DNA from: Johnsonella ignava ATCC 51276
GTDB taxonomy: Bacteria; Bacillota; Clostridia; Lachnospirales; Lachnospiraceae
Assembly: GCF_000235445.1 (NCBI RefSeq)
Contig: NZ_JH378839.1
Span: 15,572-63,447, forward strand
DNA: 47,876 bases
Reading direction: 5' to 3'
Positions 16,282 to 25,600 of this stretch are shown here, piece by piece; within the stretch, counting starts at the first letter, position 1; each line of letters opens with the position of its first letter. The position numbers were made by a program, and so were the translations under genes. Below the pieces are notes generated by a model. It saw nothing but the letters and a program-made list of their open reading frames with translations. It had not been told where the DNA came from and did no database searches.

Positions 16282-17604
16282 TTAATCTTCATTAAGCGGA
16301 ATGGCGATATTGACATAAAATTCCTGTTCGTCATGGGAAAACTCCACTTGCCCGTTGTATTTCTCCACTGTGGATTTGATAGAGGCAATCCCAAGACCTC
16401 TGCCGTTTCTTTTTGTGGAATAATATTCTCCGCTTTTCCTCTTTATATTTCCGTCAAAGCCGTTGGTTTCCACAATATAGAGCCAACAGCCTCCGTGTGT
16501 CGTCATAGTGAGTTCAATAAAGCGCTCTTTGTCGTCAGCATTTTTCGCAGCATCTATCGCATTTTCTAAAAAGTTGCCAATCATCGTACACAGCTCAACA
16601 TCGGAAAGTATCTGCCATTTATCAATGTCAATGCTGAAACTGACATCTATCCCCTCGTTTTTTGCCTGTGCCGCATAAAAATTCAAAACGGCGTTTACGG
16701 CATTGTTTTTGGTATAGATAAGCGTTTCGTTTGTCGGAAGCTCTCTCATATAGTCTGCAAGGTAGGTATTTACGGCATCTGTATTGCCCAATTCTGCCAT
16801 ATTTTTTAAGGTTATCAATATCTGTCTGAAATCATGTCTTGCCCTTGCAGAGTCATGAATATATTTCATCTGGGTATCGTATTGCTTTTCCTGTATTTTC
16901 AGGATTTTTCTTTCCTGCTCGGACTTTGCCGCATCCAGCAATATACTTACAATGAAATAAAACACGACATTCATGACCATCCAGATAAAAAAGACAATCG
17001 AAAGGATAATCCGTACTACCGTTCCGACTCTATTTACATAAAACGTCTCGTATTTTAACGGACGCATAAAAAGATTAATCATTAAGATAGAGCCTGAAAA
17101 GGGTAGAGTCATAAGATAAACCTTTGCAATATGCAGTCGTTCCACCAGTTTACTCCCATATTTCCCAAAGAAAAATCCTATAGGAATTGCCAATATCATA
17201 CTTGCCGCTAAGAGGAAAAAGGTGTAGTCCATACTCGCAGAATTGATACCGAGATTCGGATGTTTTGCCGCATCAAAACAGGCGGCAAAATTTGCCAGTA
17301 TGGACATCACCGCCATCACATTTACAAATATTGCAGCTGCCTTGCTGATAGATGCTCTTATACTGTGGACATAAAAAGTAAAGCACCCTATCAGTACAGG
17401 AAACAGGATGACATTGGCATCGGAAGGAAAATATATCTCCGCAAAAGAGCCTAAAACGGAAAGGACAAGGAACGCAGGAACTGCCATTATCAAAAGCCGG
17501 CGAAGCGGGTATCTAATCTGCTTTCTCATCGGAAGATAACAAAGGATAGCCGCCGGTATCAGCACAAAATATTCCAATAAGGTTTGGGCAAACTGTTCAT
17601 TCAT
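16282..17604 (-). CDS. AgrC/HPK10-type membrane sensor histidine kinase
   Basis: This 440-residue kinase has about six hydrophobic membrane segments in residues 1-215. A cytoplasmic catalytic part follows. The phosphoacceptor region is ARARHDFRQILITLKN, the N-box is NFLENAIDAAK, and the G-box is NGRGLGIASIKSTVEKYNG in the GHKL ATPase domain. This layout is that of AgrC/ComD-type kinases, which usually sense secreted peptides. The ATG at 17604 overlaps the response-regulator stop as ATGA and is chosen over an upstream in-frame start inside that gene. It is co-transcribed with the regulator at 17601-18353. The ligand is unknown; the short repeat ORF downstream is one candidate. Confidence 0.88.
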   Translation of the reverse strand: MNEQFAQTLLEYFVLIPAAILCYLPMRKQIRYPLRRLLIMAVPAFLVLSVLGSFAEIYFPSDANVILFPVLIGCFTFYVHSIRASISKAAAIFVNVMAVMSILANFAACFDAAKHPNLGINSASMDYTFFLLAASMILAIPIGFFFGKYGSKLVERLHIAKVYLMTLPFSGSILMINLFMRPLKYETFYVNRVGTVVRIILSIVFFIWMVMNVVFYFIVSILLDAAKSEQERKILKIQEKQYDTQMKYIHDSARARHDFRQILITLKNMAELGNTDAVNTYLADYMRELPTNETLIYTKNNAVNAVLNFYAAQAKNEGIDVSFSIDIDKWQILSDVELCTMIGNFLENAIDAAKNADDKERFIELTMTTHGGCWLYIVETNGFDGNIKRKSGEYYSTKRNGRGLGIASIKSTVEKYNGQVEFSHDEQEFYVNIAIPLNED

Positions 17605-18353
17605 TGTTTTGCCTTGTGCCTCCTTTCCATAGCTTCTTTTCTTAATTTCTGAAAGGTATAATTTTGCCAAATGGACACAAACTGCTTTTCTTTTCTGAGA
17701 TTGCAGGGAAATTCAACCCCGCTTTCAAGGTAGCAGACTCCGCTTTTAAAACTCTGTATAAAGTCCATATTGACTATCACACCCCGTAGGATGAGGAGAA
17801 ATCTTTTATCCTGAAAAATCTCATCACAAACGCTTGAAAAGGTCAAACGGGGTGTATAGGTATTTCCGTATTTATCATAAATTTCAACATTGTGAGCAGA
17901 GGCACTTACTGCCACAATATCGAAAAATGCAAGGTGATACTCTGTCCTGTTTACAGAAAAGGAAAGGCTTTGAGTTAAATCTGTCTTTCTCTTTAAAATA
18001 TCGTCCATAATTCGAAAAACCTGCACCTGCTTTGCCGGTTTTTCGATATAATCAAAGGCATGATTGTGCAAGGCTGCTACATGGTGTTCCGCACTTGTCG
18101 TCAGAAAAACCAAAATAACATCGGAATCTGTTTTACGAATAATTTCAGCCGCCTGCATTCCGCTCATCCCGTCCATATAGATGTCCAGAAAAAGAATCAT
18201 ATAGAGGAAAGGCTGATAGTTGTCAAGCAAAGCTTCTGCACTTTCAAAATATTGTATATTCAGTTTTTCATTGCCGGCATTCGCATACTTTAAAAGAATG
18301 CCGCCAAGCTTTTCTCTGTCCTCTTTCCTGTCATCTACAATGGCAATGTTCAT
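17601..18353 (-). CDS. LytTR-family response regulator (AgrA-type)
   Basis: This 250-residue regulator has a receiver domain (about 1-125) with acidic pocket IVDDRKED, phosphoacceptor Asp in LFLDIYMDGMSG, conserved Thr/Ser region FLTTSAEH and Lys in DYIEKP. A LytTR DNA-binding domain follows (about 140-240: FSVNRTEYHLAFFDIVAVSA through FLLILRGVIVNMDFIQSF). Proteins of this kind bind direct repeats upstream of virulence or surface-protein genes. The ATG at 18353 has AAGAGAG at 9 nt; an upstream TTG (18362) overlaps that site. It is the first gene of the kinase operon. The giant surface protein is the obvious candidate target, but no convincing LytTR repeat pair was found in its leader. Confidence 0.88.
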   Translation of the reverse strand: MNIAIVDDRKEDREKLGGILLKYANAGNEKLNIQYFESAEALLDNYQPFLYMILFLDIYMDGMSGMQAAEIIRKTDSDVILVFLTTSAEHHVAALHNHAFDYIEKPAKQVQVFRIMDDILKRKTDLTQSLSFSVNRTEYHLAFFDIVAVSASAHNVEIYDKYGNTYTPRLTFSSVCDEIFQDKRFLLILRGVIVNMDFIQSFKSGVCYLESGVEFPCNLRKEKQFVSIWQNYTFQKLRKEAMERRHKAKQ

Positions 18354-18649
18354 AGTTATCAACTCTCTTTTCTATTGTCAGGTTTTTGGGGGAAGATACC
18401 GACATTTTTATGTAAATAAGATCGATCATACTTATTTTCTTTCAACAAGTTTGCATAATACTATATGGTATATTGTATCATATAGTAGAAAAATAATCTA
18501 TTGGATTAAAAGTTATTATACTGTCGTTTATTTATAAGAAACTTATTTTACAGAATCTTACTATTATAGTTTTGTCAACTATACGAAAATCCTTTTAATA
18601 TAAGAAATTCATTTGAAAGTCAGCATAATATTAAAGTCGGTATAACATT
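18354..18649. other. divergent intergenic region between the two-component operon and the oriT
   Basis: No gene is visible. It contains two inverted repeats that could be operators: ACTATATG/CATATAGT with an 11-bp spacer at 18461-18487, and TATAGTT/AACTATA with a 5-bp spacer at 18565-18583. The promoter of the minus-strand response regulator must lie here, but no clear consensus pair was identified. Confidence 0.4.
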
Positions 18650-18790
18650 TGTTATCCGGAATTCCGGGTAATTGAGCAAGCACAGTAAGTGCATATGCAC
18701 TTACGAAAAAATTGACATAGCCCTTGCTATTGCATCGGACTATTTTCGTCAATTTTAGCTTGTTGGGGAAATCCCCAAACCCCTGTGCAA
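18650..18790 (+). other. probable origin of transfer (oriT) of the ICE
   Basis: This is a dense set of inverted repeats just upstream of mobC and the relaxase. It includes CCGGAATTCCGG (18656-18667), a perfect 20-bp palindrome centred on GCATATGC (18685-18704), AAAATTGAC/GTCAATTTT arms, and a TTGGGGA/TCCCCAA hairpin (18763-18778) followed at once by ACCCCTGTG (18779-18787). The last arrangement recurs next to the IME relaxase (38590-38619). Relaxases nick just beyond a hairpin, so the CCCCTGTG segment is the best nic-site candidate. This is inferred from position and structure only. Confidence 0.55.
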
Positions 18791-18855
18791 TCAATCTTAC
18801 TTGTAATTGTTGCCTAAAATTTTTCCCATAAATTTATCCGTATATTGCCTCTCTA

Positions 18856-18884
18856 TTGAATATTGCTTCAAAAAATGATATACT
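18856..18884 (+). promoter_or_regulatory. promoter of the mobC-relaxase transcript
   Basis: TTGAAT (18856-18861), a 17-bp spacer and TATACT (18879-18884) make a good sigma-70-type promoter on the plus strand. The predicted start near 18891 gives a leader of about 150 nt before mobC that contains a short ORF and a terminator. Confidence 0.65.
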
Positions 18885-18920
18885 ATTTTTGTAATTTAAA
18901 TAAGAATTTTATCTCTTAAC

Positions 18921-18998
18921 AGGAGATTTCTTGACAAAGAAATATAAAAATAAATGAAACCTGTAACTCAAGTTAGTGCTTGATTTTACAGGTTTTTT
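18921..18998 (+). promoter_or_regulatory. candidate leader-peptide attenuator of the mob genes
   Basis: AGGAG at 18921 precedes a TTG-initiated 8-codon ORF (TTG ACA AAG AAA TAT AAA, then AAT AAA TGA, 18931-18957). One base later starts a terminator: AACCTGTAA (18958-18966) pairs with TTACAGGTT (18986-18994), with an inner CAAG/CTTG stem, followed by TTTTTT. Promoter, leader ORF and intrinsic terminator in series before mobC fit transcription attenuation. The terminator is clear; the peptide is only a plausible reading. Confidence 0.55.
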
Positions 18999-19043
18999 CT
19001 TTTATAAAATTTTGTTTTTCTATATAAATTTGGAGGTTATACT

Positions 19044-19412
19044 ATGGCAAACAGAACAAGAAACAATGGAATGTATCTTATGCTTTCCGATGATGAGCTT
19101 GAAATCTTAAACAAAAAATATGAACTGTCCGGTTGTAAAACCCTTCGCCGGTTTATTATGAAGTGCATACTGGAAAAAGATATTTTTGTACTGGATATGA
19201 AAGTGTTTAAGGAGATGTCTGCAAATATCGGCAGGATTACAGGCAGCATTAATCAGATTGCAAAGAGAGTAAATTCAACAAGTATCATCTACAAAGATGA
19301 TATCAATGACTTGAAAAAGCTCTTGGAAAAACAAGGAAAAGACATCTACTTCCTTCGTAAAAAGTTGTATGAATTAGGGAATTTAGGTACAAACTATACG
19401 GAGAAAATCTAA
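19044..19412 (+). CDS. mobC: MobC-family relaxosome accessory protein
   Basis: This 122-residue protein has a ribbon-helix-helix-like N-terminus (MYLMLSDDELEILNKKYELS) and the MobC signature region MSANIGRITGSINQIAKRVN near residues 60-80. MobC proteins bind oriT and help the relaxase melt and nick DNA. TTTGGAGG lies 8 nt upstream of the ATG at 19044. The stop codon overlaps the relaxase start by one base (TAATG), so the two are translationally coupled. The gene follows the probable oriT and an attenuator-like leader. The family is recognised from motif order and neighbourhood. Confidence 0.85.
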   Translation: MANRTRNNGMYLMLSDDELEILNKKYELSGCKTLRRFIMKCILEKDIFVLDMKVFKEMSANIGRITGSINQIAKRVNSTSIIYKDDINDLKKLLEKQGKDIYFLRKKLYELGNLGTNYTEKI

Positions 19413-20785
19413 TGGCAGTTACAAAAATTCATCCGATAGAAAAAACACTTTATTTAGCCTTAGACTATATTATGAACGAAGATAAAACCGATGAAAAAGT
19501 CCTTATATCTTCTTTTGCATGCAATCCTAAAACAGCCCATCTTGAATTTGAACAAACAAAAAGAGAATGTAACTCCAAAGCAAAAATCTTGGCAAGACAT
19601 CTAATACAAGCATTTGCTCCTGGAGAAACTACACCTGGGCAGGCACATCAAATCGGAATGGAGTTATGTCAGAGAGTCTTGCAGGGGAAATATGAATATG
19701 TACTTACTACGCATATTGACAAAGGGCATCTACACAATCATATTCTGTTTAATAATATCAGTTTTGAAACAGGCAAAGCCTACCAAAGCAACAAGAGAAG
19801 TTATCATCAAATCCGAACTGTCAGCGATGATTTATGTAAAGAAAACGGCTTGTCCGTTATTGATGAAAACTATAAAAGGTTTAAGAGCAGATATTCTACC
19901 AAAGGAAAAAGCTATATGGAATATACCGAGTTTAAAAGGGGAAATTCTTGGAAGAATAAGCTACAGCTTGCGATTGATAAAGCCGTTTTAAAGTCCAAAA
20001 CTTACGAGGAATTTCTAAAGACTATGGAAGATTTCGGTTATGAAATTAAGATTGGAAAGTACCTTTCTTTTCGCCATAAAGACAAAAGAGATAATGGAAG
20101 ATTTACAAGAGCAAAGGCAAATGTGCTTGGAGAAGATTACACAAAAGAGAAAATCAAGGAACGAATCGAAGAGCCGAGTAAACATTATATTTATGCTAAT
20201 CAAAAATATCATTATGAAAAATGCTCCTACAAGAAACCGGATACTGTTGTGGATATGAAAAACAATGAAAAGGTACAATCCTCTAAGGGATATGAAGTAT
20301 GGGCAGGCAAGCATAATATGAAAACTATGGCTACTGCACTTAATGAAATGAGAAAATCAGGTATTAGCTCCTACGAGGAATTAGATTTAAAATTAAAGAA
20401 AGTGGCATCAGACAGACAACAATTATTAGATAAGATAAAACACATAGAAAAAGAAATGAAGTCCATTTATTCTATAATAGAAAATAAAAATACGATATCT
20501 AAAAATCAACTGATTTATGATATGTATATGAAAGATAAGGAAAACAAAGCCTTTTATGAAGAATATAAATCGCAAATCATTGCCTATGAAACAGCTATGA
20601 AAGGGATCAAAAATTTCAAATATCAAACATTAAATATTCAAGTTTTATCTGATAAATATATGCTTTTAGAACAAGAAAAAACTACACTTATGGGAGAATA
20701 TTCCTCTAAAAACTCTATGATTCACAAGCTTGGGCAAGCAAAGAAAAATACAGATTTGTATCTTGATAATCATTTGGAAAAATAA
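19412..20785 (+). CDS. MOBP-type relaxase (relaxase/mobilization nuclease domain)
   Basis: This 457-residue relaxase should nick oriT on one strand and pilot it during conjugation. The N-terminal domain (about 1-250) begins AVTKIHPIEKTLYLALDYI, with a Tyr that may be the nucleophile. It contains the metal-binding motif HIDKGHLHNHILFNN (H-x-D-x4-H-x-H) near residue 110. Downstream are the YHQIRTVSDDLCKENGL block typical of VirD2/MobA-like relaxases and a Lys/Glu-rich C-terminal coiled coil (about 320-440). It is coupled to mobC and is one of only two intact plus-strand genes here. A strong terminator follows directly. Length and motifs look intact. Confidence 0.92.
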   Translation: MAVTKIHPIEKTLYLALDYIMNEDKTDEKVLISSFACNPKTAHLEFEQTKRECNSKAKILARHLIQAFAPGETTPGQAHQIGMELCQRVLQGKYEYVLTTHIDKGHLHNHILFNNISFETGKAYQSNKRSYHQIRTVSDDLCKENGLSVIDENYKRFKSRYSTKGKSYMEYTEFKRGNSWKNKLQLAIDKAVLKSKTYEEFLKTMEDFGYEIKIGKYLSFRHKDKRDNGRFTRAKANVLGEDYTKEKIKERIEEPSKHYIYANQKYHYEKCSYKKPDTVVDMKNNEKVQSSKGYEVWAGKHNMKTMATALNEMRKSGISSYEELDLKLKKVASDRQQLLDKIKHIEKEMKSIYSIIENKNTISKNQLIYDMYMKDKENKAFYEEYKSQIIAYETAMKGIKNFKYQTLNIQVLSDKYMLLEQEKTTLMGEYSSKNSMIHKLGQAKKNTDLYLDNHLEK

Positions 20786-20787
20786 AA

Positions 20788-20845
20788 AAGTAAGGGATAA
20801 TCCGTTCTATCTGAATTTTGAATAGAACGGATTATCCCTACTTGA
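20788..20845. terminator. long hairpin terminator between convergent genes
   Basis: Arms of about 22 bp (20789-20810 and 20822-20843, including GGATAATCCGTTCTAT and its complement) enclose an 11-nt loop, with one bulged A. It sits between the relaxase stop and the convergent membrane-protein stop, so it probably serves both directions. Confidence 0.8.
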
Positions 20846-20862
20846 TTCCAATTTAAATGACG

Positions 20863-21381
20863 TCATTCATCGGATTTTTCTACAATATAATATTCTTTGA
20901 ATTCTTCCTTTTCTTCAAGGAATTCTTCTCTTCTTTTCCATACCACAAGAGCTATGATCGTGATTATAATATAATTGACTGCTTGATTTGCTATGTCATG
21001 ATTTAACAGAGGTAAAAAATAGTCTGTTTCCTTTGTAATAAAGCCATTTACCAAGACACAATAAACTGTCATGGAACTCAAGAAAGAAATGGCGAAGTTT
21101 AAGATTTTCCCTATTAATCCAAGTTTTCGATGGATCATTTTGAACAGAGCGGAATAGATTATTACTGCCAATATTGCTGCCAGTACATCCCAAAAATATA
21201 TGGCATATCCGGATGAGAATTTTACTGAAAAATAGTGGTGAGTATAGTACCAGCTTGCTATAAATACTGCAAGTTTATCAAGTGCAAACAGGCTGATTTT
21301 TACAAATGTTGCTCCTGCAAACAGAATAACGCCCAAGTATAGTATAATTAAGGCTATAAAAATGATAACCAAACCAATCAT
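20863..21381 (-). CDS. ICE-encoded membrane protein of unknown function
   Basis: This 172-residue protein has four to five hydrophobic helices: about 3-25 (VIIFIALIILYLGVILF), 30-45, 62-80 (VLAAILAVIIYSALF), 90-112 and 132-150 (YIIITIIALVVW). A charged C-terminal tail ends EEFKEYYIVEKSDE. The ATG at 21381 follows ATAGGAGG. It lies between the relaxase (convergent) and the SSB-like gene (same strand). I do not recognise a family. Its position in the transfer region suggests a role in the mating channel or in entry exclusion, but nothing in the sequence proves this. Confidence 0.7.
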   Translation of the reverse strand: MIGLVIIFIALIILYLGVILFAGATFVKISLFALDKLAVFIASWYYTHHYFSVKFSSGYAIYFWDVLAAILAVIIYSALFKMIHRKLGLIGKILNFAISFLSSMTVYCVLVNGFITKETDYFLPLLNHDIANQAVNYIIITIIALVVWKRREEFLEEKEEFKEYYIVEKSDE

Positions 21382-21481
21382 ATTATTTTCCTCCTATCTG
21401 AATAATTTTCTTTTTCTTATAATATAACGCTCCCGTTCTAATTTATCAAACCTTTATTTTCCATATCTTCGATTAAAAAAC

Positions 21482-21530
21482 AAAAAAAATGGTGGATAAA
21501 CAGCTCTATCAGCTATTTACCCACTATTTT
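21482..21530 (-). terminator. terminator of the giant-protein/SSB operon
   Basis: On the minus strand TAGTGGGTAAATAGCT pairs imperfectly with AGCTGTTTATCCACCA, followed by eight Ts. It lies just downstream of the SSB-like stop codon. A 15-bp direct repeat (ACAATTTTATTCTTT) lies between stop codon and hairpin. Confidence 0.75.
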
Positions 21531-21564
21531 AATTTTATTCTTTACAATTTTATTCTTTACAATT

Positions 21565-22524
21565 TTATCTCTCTACACTTTTCTCTTTTTTGATACCGCC
21601 CTGTTCCTTTGATTTTTCGCCTGTCTTTTCCTTATACTCCTTTAACTTACCAAGTGCCGAAGATTTCTTTGTTTCCTTTGTAGTTTGATTTGTTTTAACC
21701 TGCTCTTTGGCTTTTAACAGCTTTGCGGAATAAACTTTAAGAGACATATATTCCTTTCCATCCTTTCCTTGTGTTAGATTTTCTTTTCCGAATATATGGA
21801 CAAAATCTCCTTTTTTCAAATTTTCTACACTGTTTACCTTATCGTTGTATGCTAAGCAGTTGGTATATTTTACCTTCCCTTCTTTGTCATTTTCAGCAAT
21901 CGCAAAACTTGCAACGGTAAAATCTTTACCGTCTTTCGAGGTCAAATTTTTAATTTCTATATCCGAAGCAATGTTGCCATCGATATTTATAGTATTTACT
22001 TTTTCCTTATTTTCCCCTGCCTTGTCAGTCATAGCATTGGTGTCATCTTTTACAATTTCCTCACCGGATAAAGCACTGTTCTTATTCTCTCTTCCACTTT
22101 CTAAATCAGGTGCTTCCATCTCATTTTCATCTATATAATCATAAAATTTTTCATCAACTAAGCCCATAATCTTATCATTCATATAATTATCATAGGCAAC
22201 ATCAAGGGTATCTTCGTTTTCTATTCCTGTTTCCAAAGATATAATTCCTTTTACAAAATCGCTATGATTATACTCTGCTAAAAAAGATAAGGTCTCTTTC
22301 ATCGTTTCAAAGTTATTGTTTTGCATATCGGAAATGCTTTTTAAATCATTTGCATATCGTCCGTTATCCCATTCAAATTTTCCGCTTTCCTTGTTTTCTT
22401 TAATCCCTGTTACAAGTACAAACTGAGTACCTGAAAACAATATTGCCTGATTGTCCTTCACATCTAAAACTGTTGTATTTTCACTTAATGCTGTTTTTAC
22501 AATATCGCCTTTTTCTAATTTCAT
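21565..22524 (-). CDS. single-stranded-DNA-binding (SSB-like) protein with extra N-terminal domain
   Basis: In this 319-residue protein, residues about 178-272 look like an OB-fold SSB: NTINIDGNIASDIEIKNLTS, DFTVASFAIAEND, YTNCLAYNDKV, LKKGDFVHIFGKENL, YMSLKVYSAKLL. The N-terminal part (1-130) begins MKLEKGDIVKTALSENTTVL and resembles an unassigned ICE domain. A Glu/Asp-rich linker lies between, and a Lys-rich tail follows instead of the usual acidic SSB tail. TGGAGG precedes the ATG at 22524. The gene is last in the minus-strand run topB, methyltransferase, coiled-coil protein, giant helicase, SSB, so it probably protects transferred single strands during conjugative processing. Confidence 0.7.
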   Translation of the reverse strand: MKLEKGDIVKTALSENTTVLDVKDNQAILFSGTQFVLVTGIKENKESGKFEWDNGRYANDLKSISDMQNNNFETMKETLSFLAEYNHSDFVKGIISLETGIENEDTLDVAYDNYMNDKIMGLVDEKFYDYIDENEMEAPDLESGRENKNSALSGEEIVKDDTNAMTDKAGENKEKVNTINIDGNIASDIEIKNLTSKDGKDFTVASFAIAENDKEGKVKYTNCLAYNDKVNSVENLKKGDFVHIFGKENLTQGKDGKEYMSLKVYSAKLLKAKEQVKTNQTTKETKKSSALGKLKEYKEKTGEKSKEQGGIKKEKSVER

Positions 22525-22659
22525 TATTTATTCCTCCATTCAATCTTCTTTGTATTTGTATTTTTCATCGTTAAAATTGAAAAAAGAGTACCTATAAAAG
22601 ACACTCTATCCCAGATATACTCACATATTTTTTATTTTTCATTTATTTTATAATAAGGT

Positions 22660-25600
22660 TTATCTCACCTCCTCAAAGCATTCCGCCTTATTTTCTCTTT
22701 TTTCCGTTTGATTGATTTGCTCCTTATATCCGTTTAATCTTCCCATTACCGAACTCTTCTCTTTTTTATCAAAATCACCGACATTTTGAACATTGCTGTC
22801 TCTAAAATCAGCATCATACCTGTCTATTACTCCGTCTAAATCCATATCCTTTGAGAGCGGATCATAGAAATTACCGTCGTCATCAATTTCAAGTCCAAGT
22901 GCTGCTTTTAACTTTTCTTCATCAACATATACCAATTCATTAAAATCCCAAAGTGCAATACCTGTTTTTATTTGTATAAGCTCCTTTGTATCACTTGCAT
23001 CAAGCGGATTATAGGTGTAACTAAAACTATCAATTAAAGTATTATCTACATAAGTATTCATTTTATAATTGATTAAATCAAGACTTGTCTGTATCTCATG
23101 CTTTTCATCCGGTGTAGTCGTATAAGCCAAACCTATATCTGTCAAATCAGGAAACATTGTATCAAAATCTTCTATACTATGTGCTTCATCATATTCTTTG
23201 TTTAGAAAATGAATCAGTTCTTCCTTCACTTCTTCTAAAAGTGGATTTTTCTCTTCTTTTATATCTTCTTTTTGTCCCATATCAAGCAAATTATTTACCT
23301 CAGCAAGTCTTAATGTCTTTTCTTTTAAAAGCTCTGCCTGTGGAAATTTCTTCTGGGTTTCAAGTTTTGCCGTTTCAAATTGATTTTCGGTATCTTTAAG
23401 TTTTCCAAGTGTCTGCTCCAATCTCTCAGGCATTCTATCAAGGACATTATCCATTCTTGTTATATTTCCTATCTCATCAGTTCCAAACTCTCCGTAGTGG
23501 CTTTCTTCTCCTTTGAGATTGAATTTATACTGATTTGAAAAACTGTCATAATATACAAATAAATCAAAGTTTCTATATTCTCCGATTTTCACTTCTTCAA
23601 AGCGGAAATCATCCAATTTTTTTATTCCCTTTATCCTATTTATTAAAAATTCTCCCGCTTGCTTTTTATCAGTATACTTTCTCCCGCTTAAAGTTAAAGA
23701 GGTGAATTTTGATGATGTTTCTTTATCTGCCATTCCCTCTGTTTCTTTGTTGTTTTCACCTATATTTTCCAAAGCAGTCTGAGCGTATTCTTCTGTTTTT
23801 GCTGTTTTTGCTATTTTTGCTGCCTTTTCATCTCCGTATGGCTCTACTTTTTCTATATCCTTTTTCAAATTTTCTATTTTTTCTTTCAGGCTTTCAATTT
23901 CTTTCGGATATACCTTTACAACCTTATCCTCCATTTTATACAAGTTGGATTTGAAGTTGGACTCCAGCATTTTAAGTTTACTTACCTCAACATCAAGATC
24001 CATCTTCTCACGAATAAGAGGATTTCCTGTAGCAAGTGCCTTGATTTCCGCATAATTCAAAGTTGCCTCATCGACATCTTCTGCAACTCTTACAGGTGTT
24101 TTACTTGTCATAATTTGAGAGATATATTTTTGTTTGTTTTCAAGCGTTTGGAAAAGGTAGGCATCAAAGGTATTTTCCGTTATATACCGAAAGATATGAA
24201 CCTCTCTATTTTCATTGCCCTGTCTTACAATTCTTCCTCTTCGCTGCTCCAAATCAGCCGGTCTCCATGGTATATCGAGATCATGGATAGCAATTAGCTT
24301 ATTTTGTGCATTTGTCCCTGCACCCATTTTCTGTGTTGAACCGAGTAATATGCGGATTTCTCCTTTTCGCACCTTATTAAAAATAACATCTTTTTCCTTG
24401 TTATTCTTTGCACTATGAATAAACTCTATTTCATCTTCGGGGATACCCATTTTTATAAGTTTTTCCTTTATATCATCATATACATTAAATTCACTTGATG
24501 GTGTAGACATATCACAAAAAATTAGTTGTGTAGACTTCTTATCCCTGTATTTATCCCATATACTAAATACATTGCTTACACAGGCATTTACTTTACTATT
24601 TTTATCATCAGGAAGCAGGGGATTGATTAGCCTTTGGTCAAGTGCCATTTTCTTACCGTCATTTGTGATAAGAAGCATATTGTCAACACTTGAATCTACC
24701 TGCTTTTCTCTAACCTTATCCGCTCTTTTGGAAAAAGACTTGAGTATCTCCTTTTGTTCCCCAGTCGGCTTTGTCTTTATAGTCTCATAATGGGCATTTG
24801 GAACAGGAAGATTTAATACGTCAGATGTCTTTATATCCATAAACTGTTTTACGATATTCATCAGTTCCGGAAGGTTATAGAATTTCGCAAATCTGGTCTT
24901 ACTTTGGTATCCGTTACCTTCAGGATTAAGTTCAATTGCTGTAACAGTTTCTCCAAATGTAGATGCCCAAGAGTCAAAATGTTGTAGGTGCATTTTCTTT
25001 AATTCATCATATTGCAAATATCTTTGCATAGTGTAAAGCTCTGCCATGCTATTGCTTACGGGAGTTCCTGTTGCAAAAACAATCCCTTTATTATTTGTAA
25101 TCTCATCCATATATCTGCATTTCATTAACATATCGCTTGATTTTTGAGAGTCTGTTGTGGTAATTCCTGCTACATTTCGCATTTTTGTAAATAGATACAA
25201 ATTTTTAAATGCCTGTACCTCATCTACAAATAGCTTATCGATCCCTAATTCTTCAAAGGTTACAACATCATCTTTTTTATAATCATCATTTAGTTTCTTT
25301 AGTTTTGCTTCCAAACCTTTCTTGGTTTTCTCCAATTGTTTTACCGTAAACTTCTGGTCTCTTTCCCTTTTATACTCACTGATAAATTCCACAATTTCAT
25401 CAATTTGACTTTGTAGTTCATACTCTTGTCGTTCTTTAGAGATTGGAATTCTCTCGAATTGACTATGCCCTATAATTACCGCATCGTAATCGCTTGTAGC
25501 AATCCTTGAACAAAATCTCTTTCTCTTATCCGGAGTAAAATCCTTCTCCGTTGCACAAAGGATATTGGCTGCCGGATACAGTTCATTAAACTCTCTACCG

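Noticed and set aside
16018..17604. A complete agr quorum-sensing locus
   Set aside because: Kinase and regulator fit AgrC/AgrA, but no AgrB-like membrane protease is present and the short ORF lacks the AgrD layout (amphipathic leader plus charged tail).
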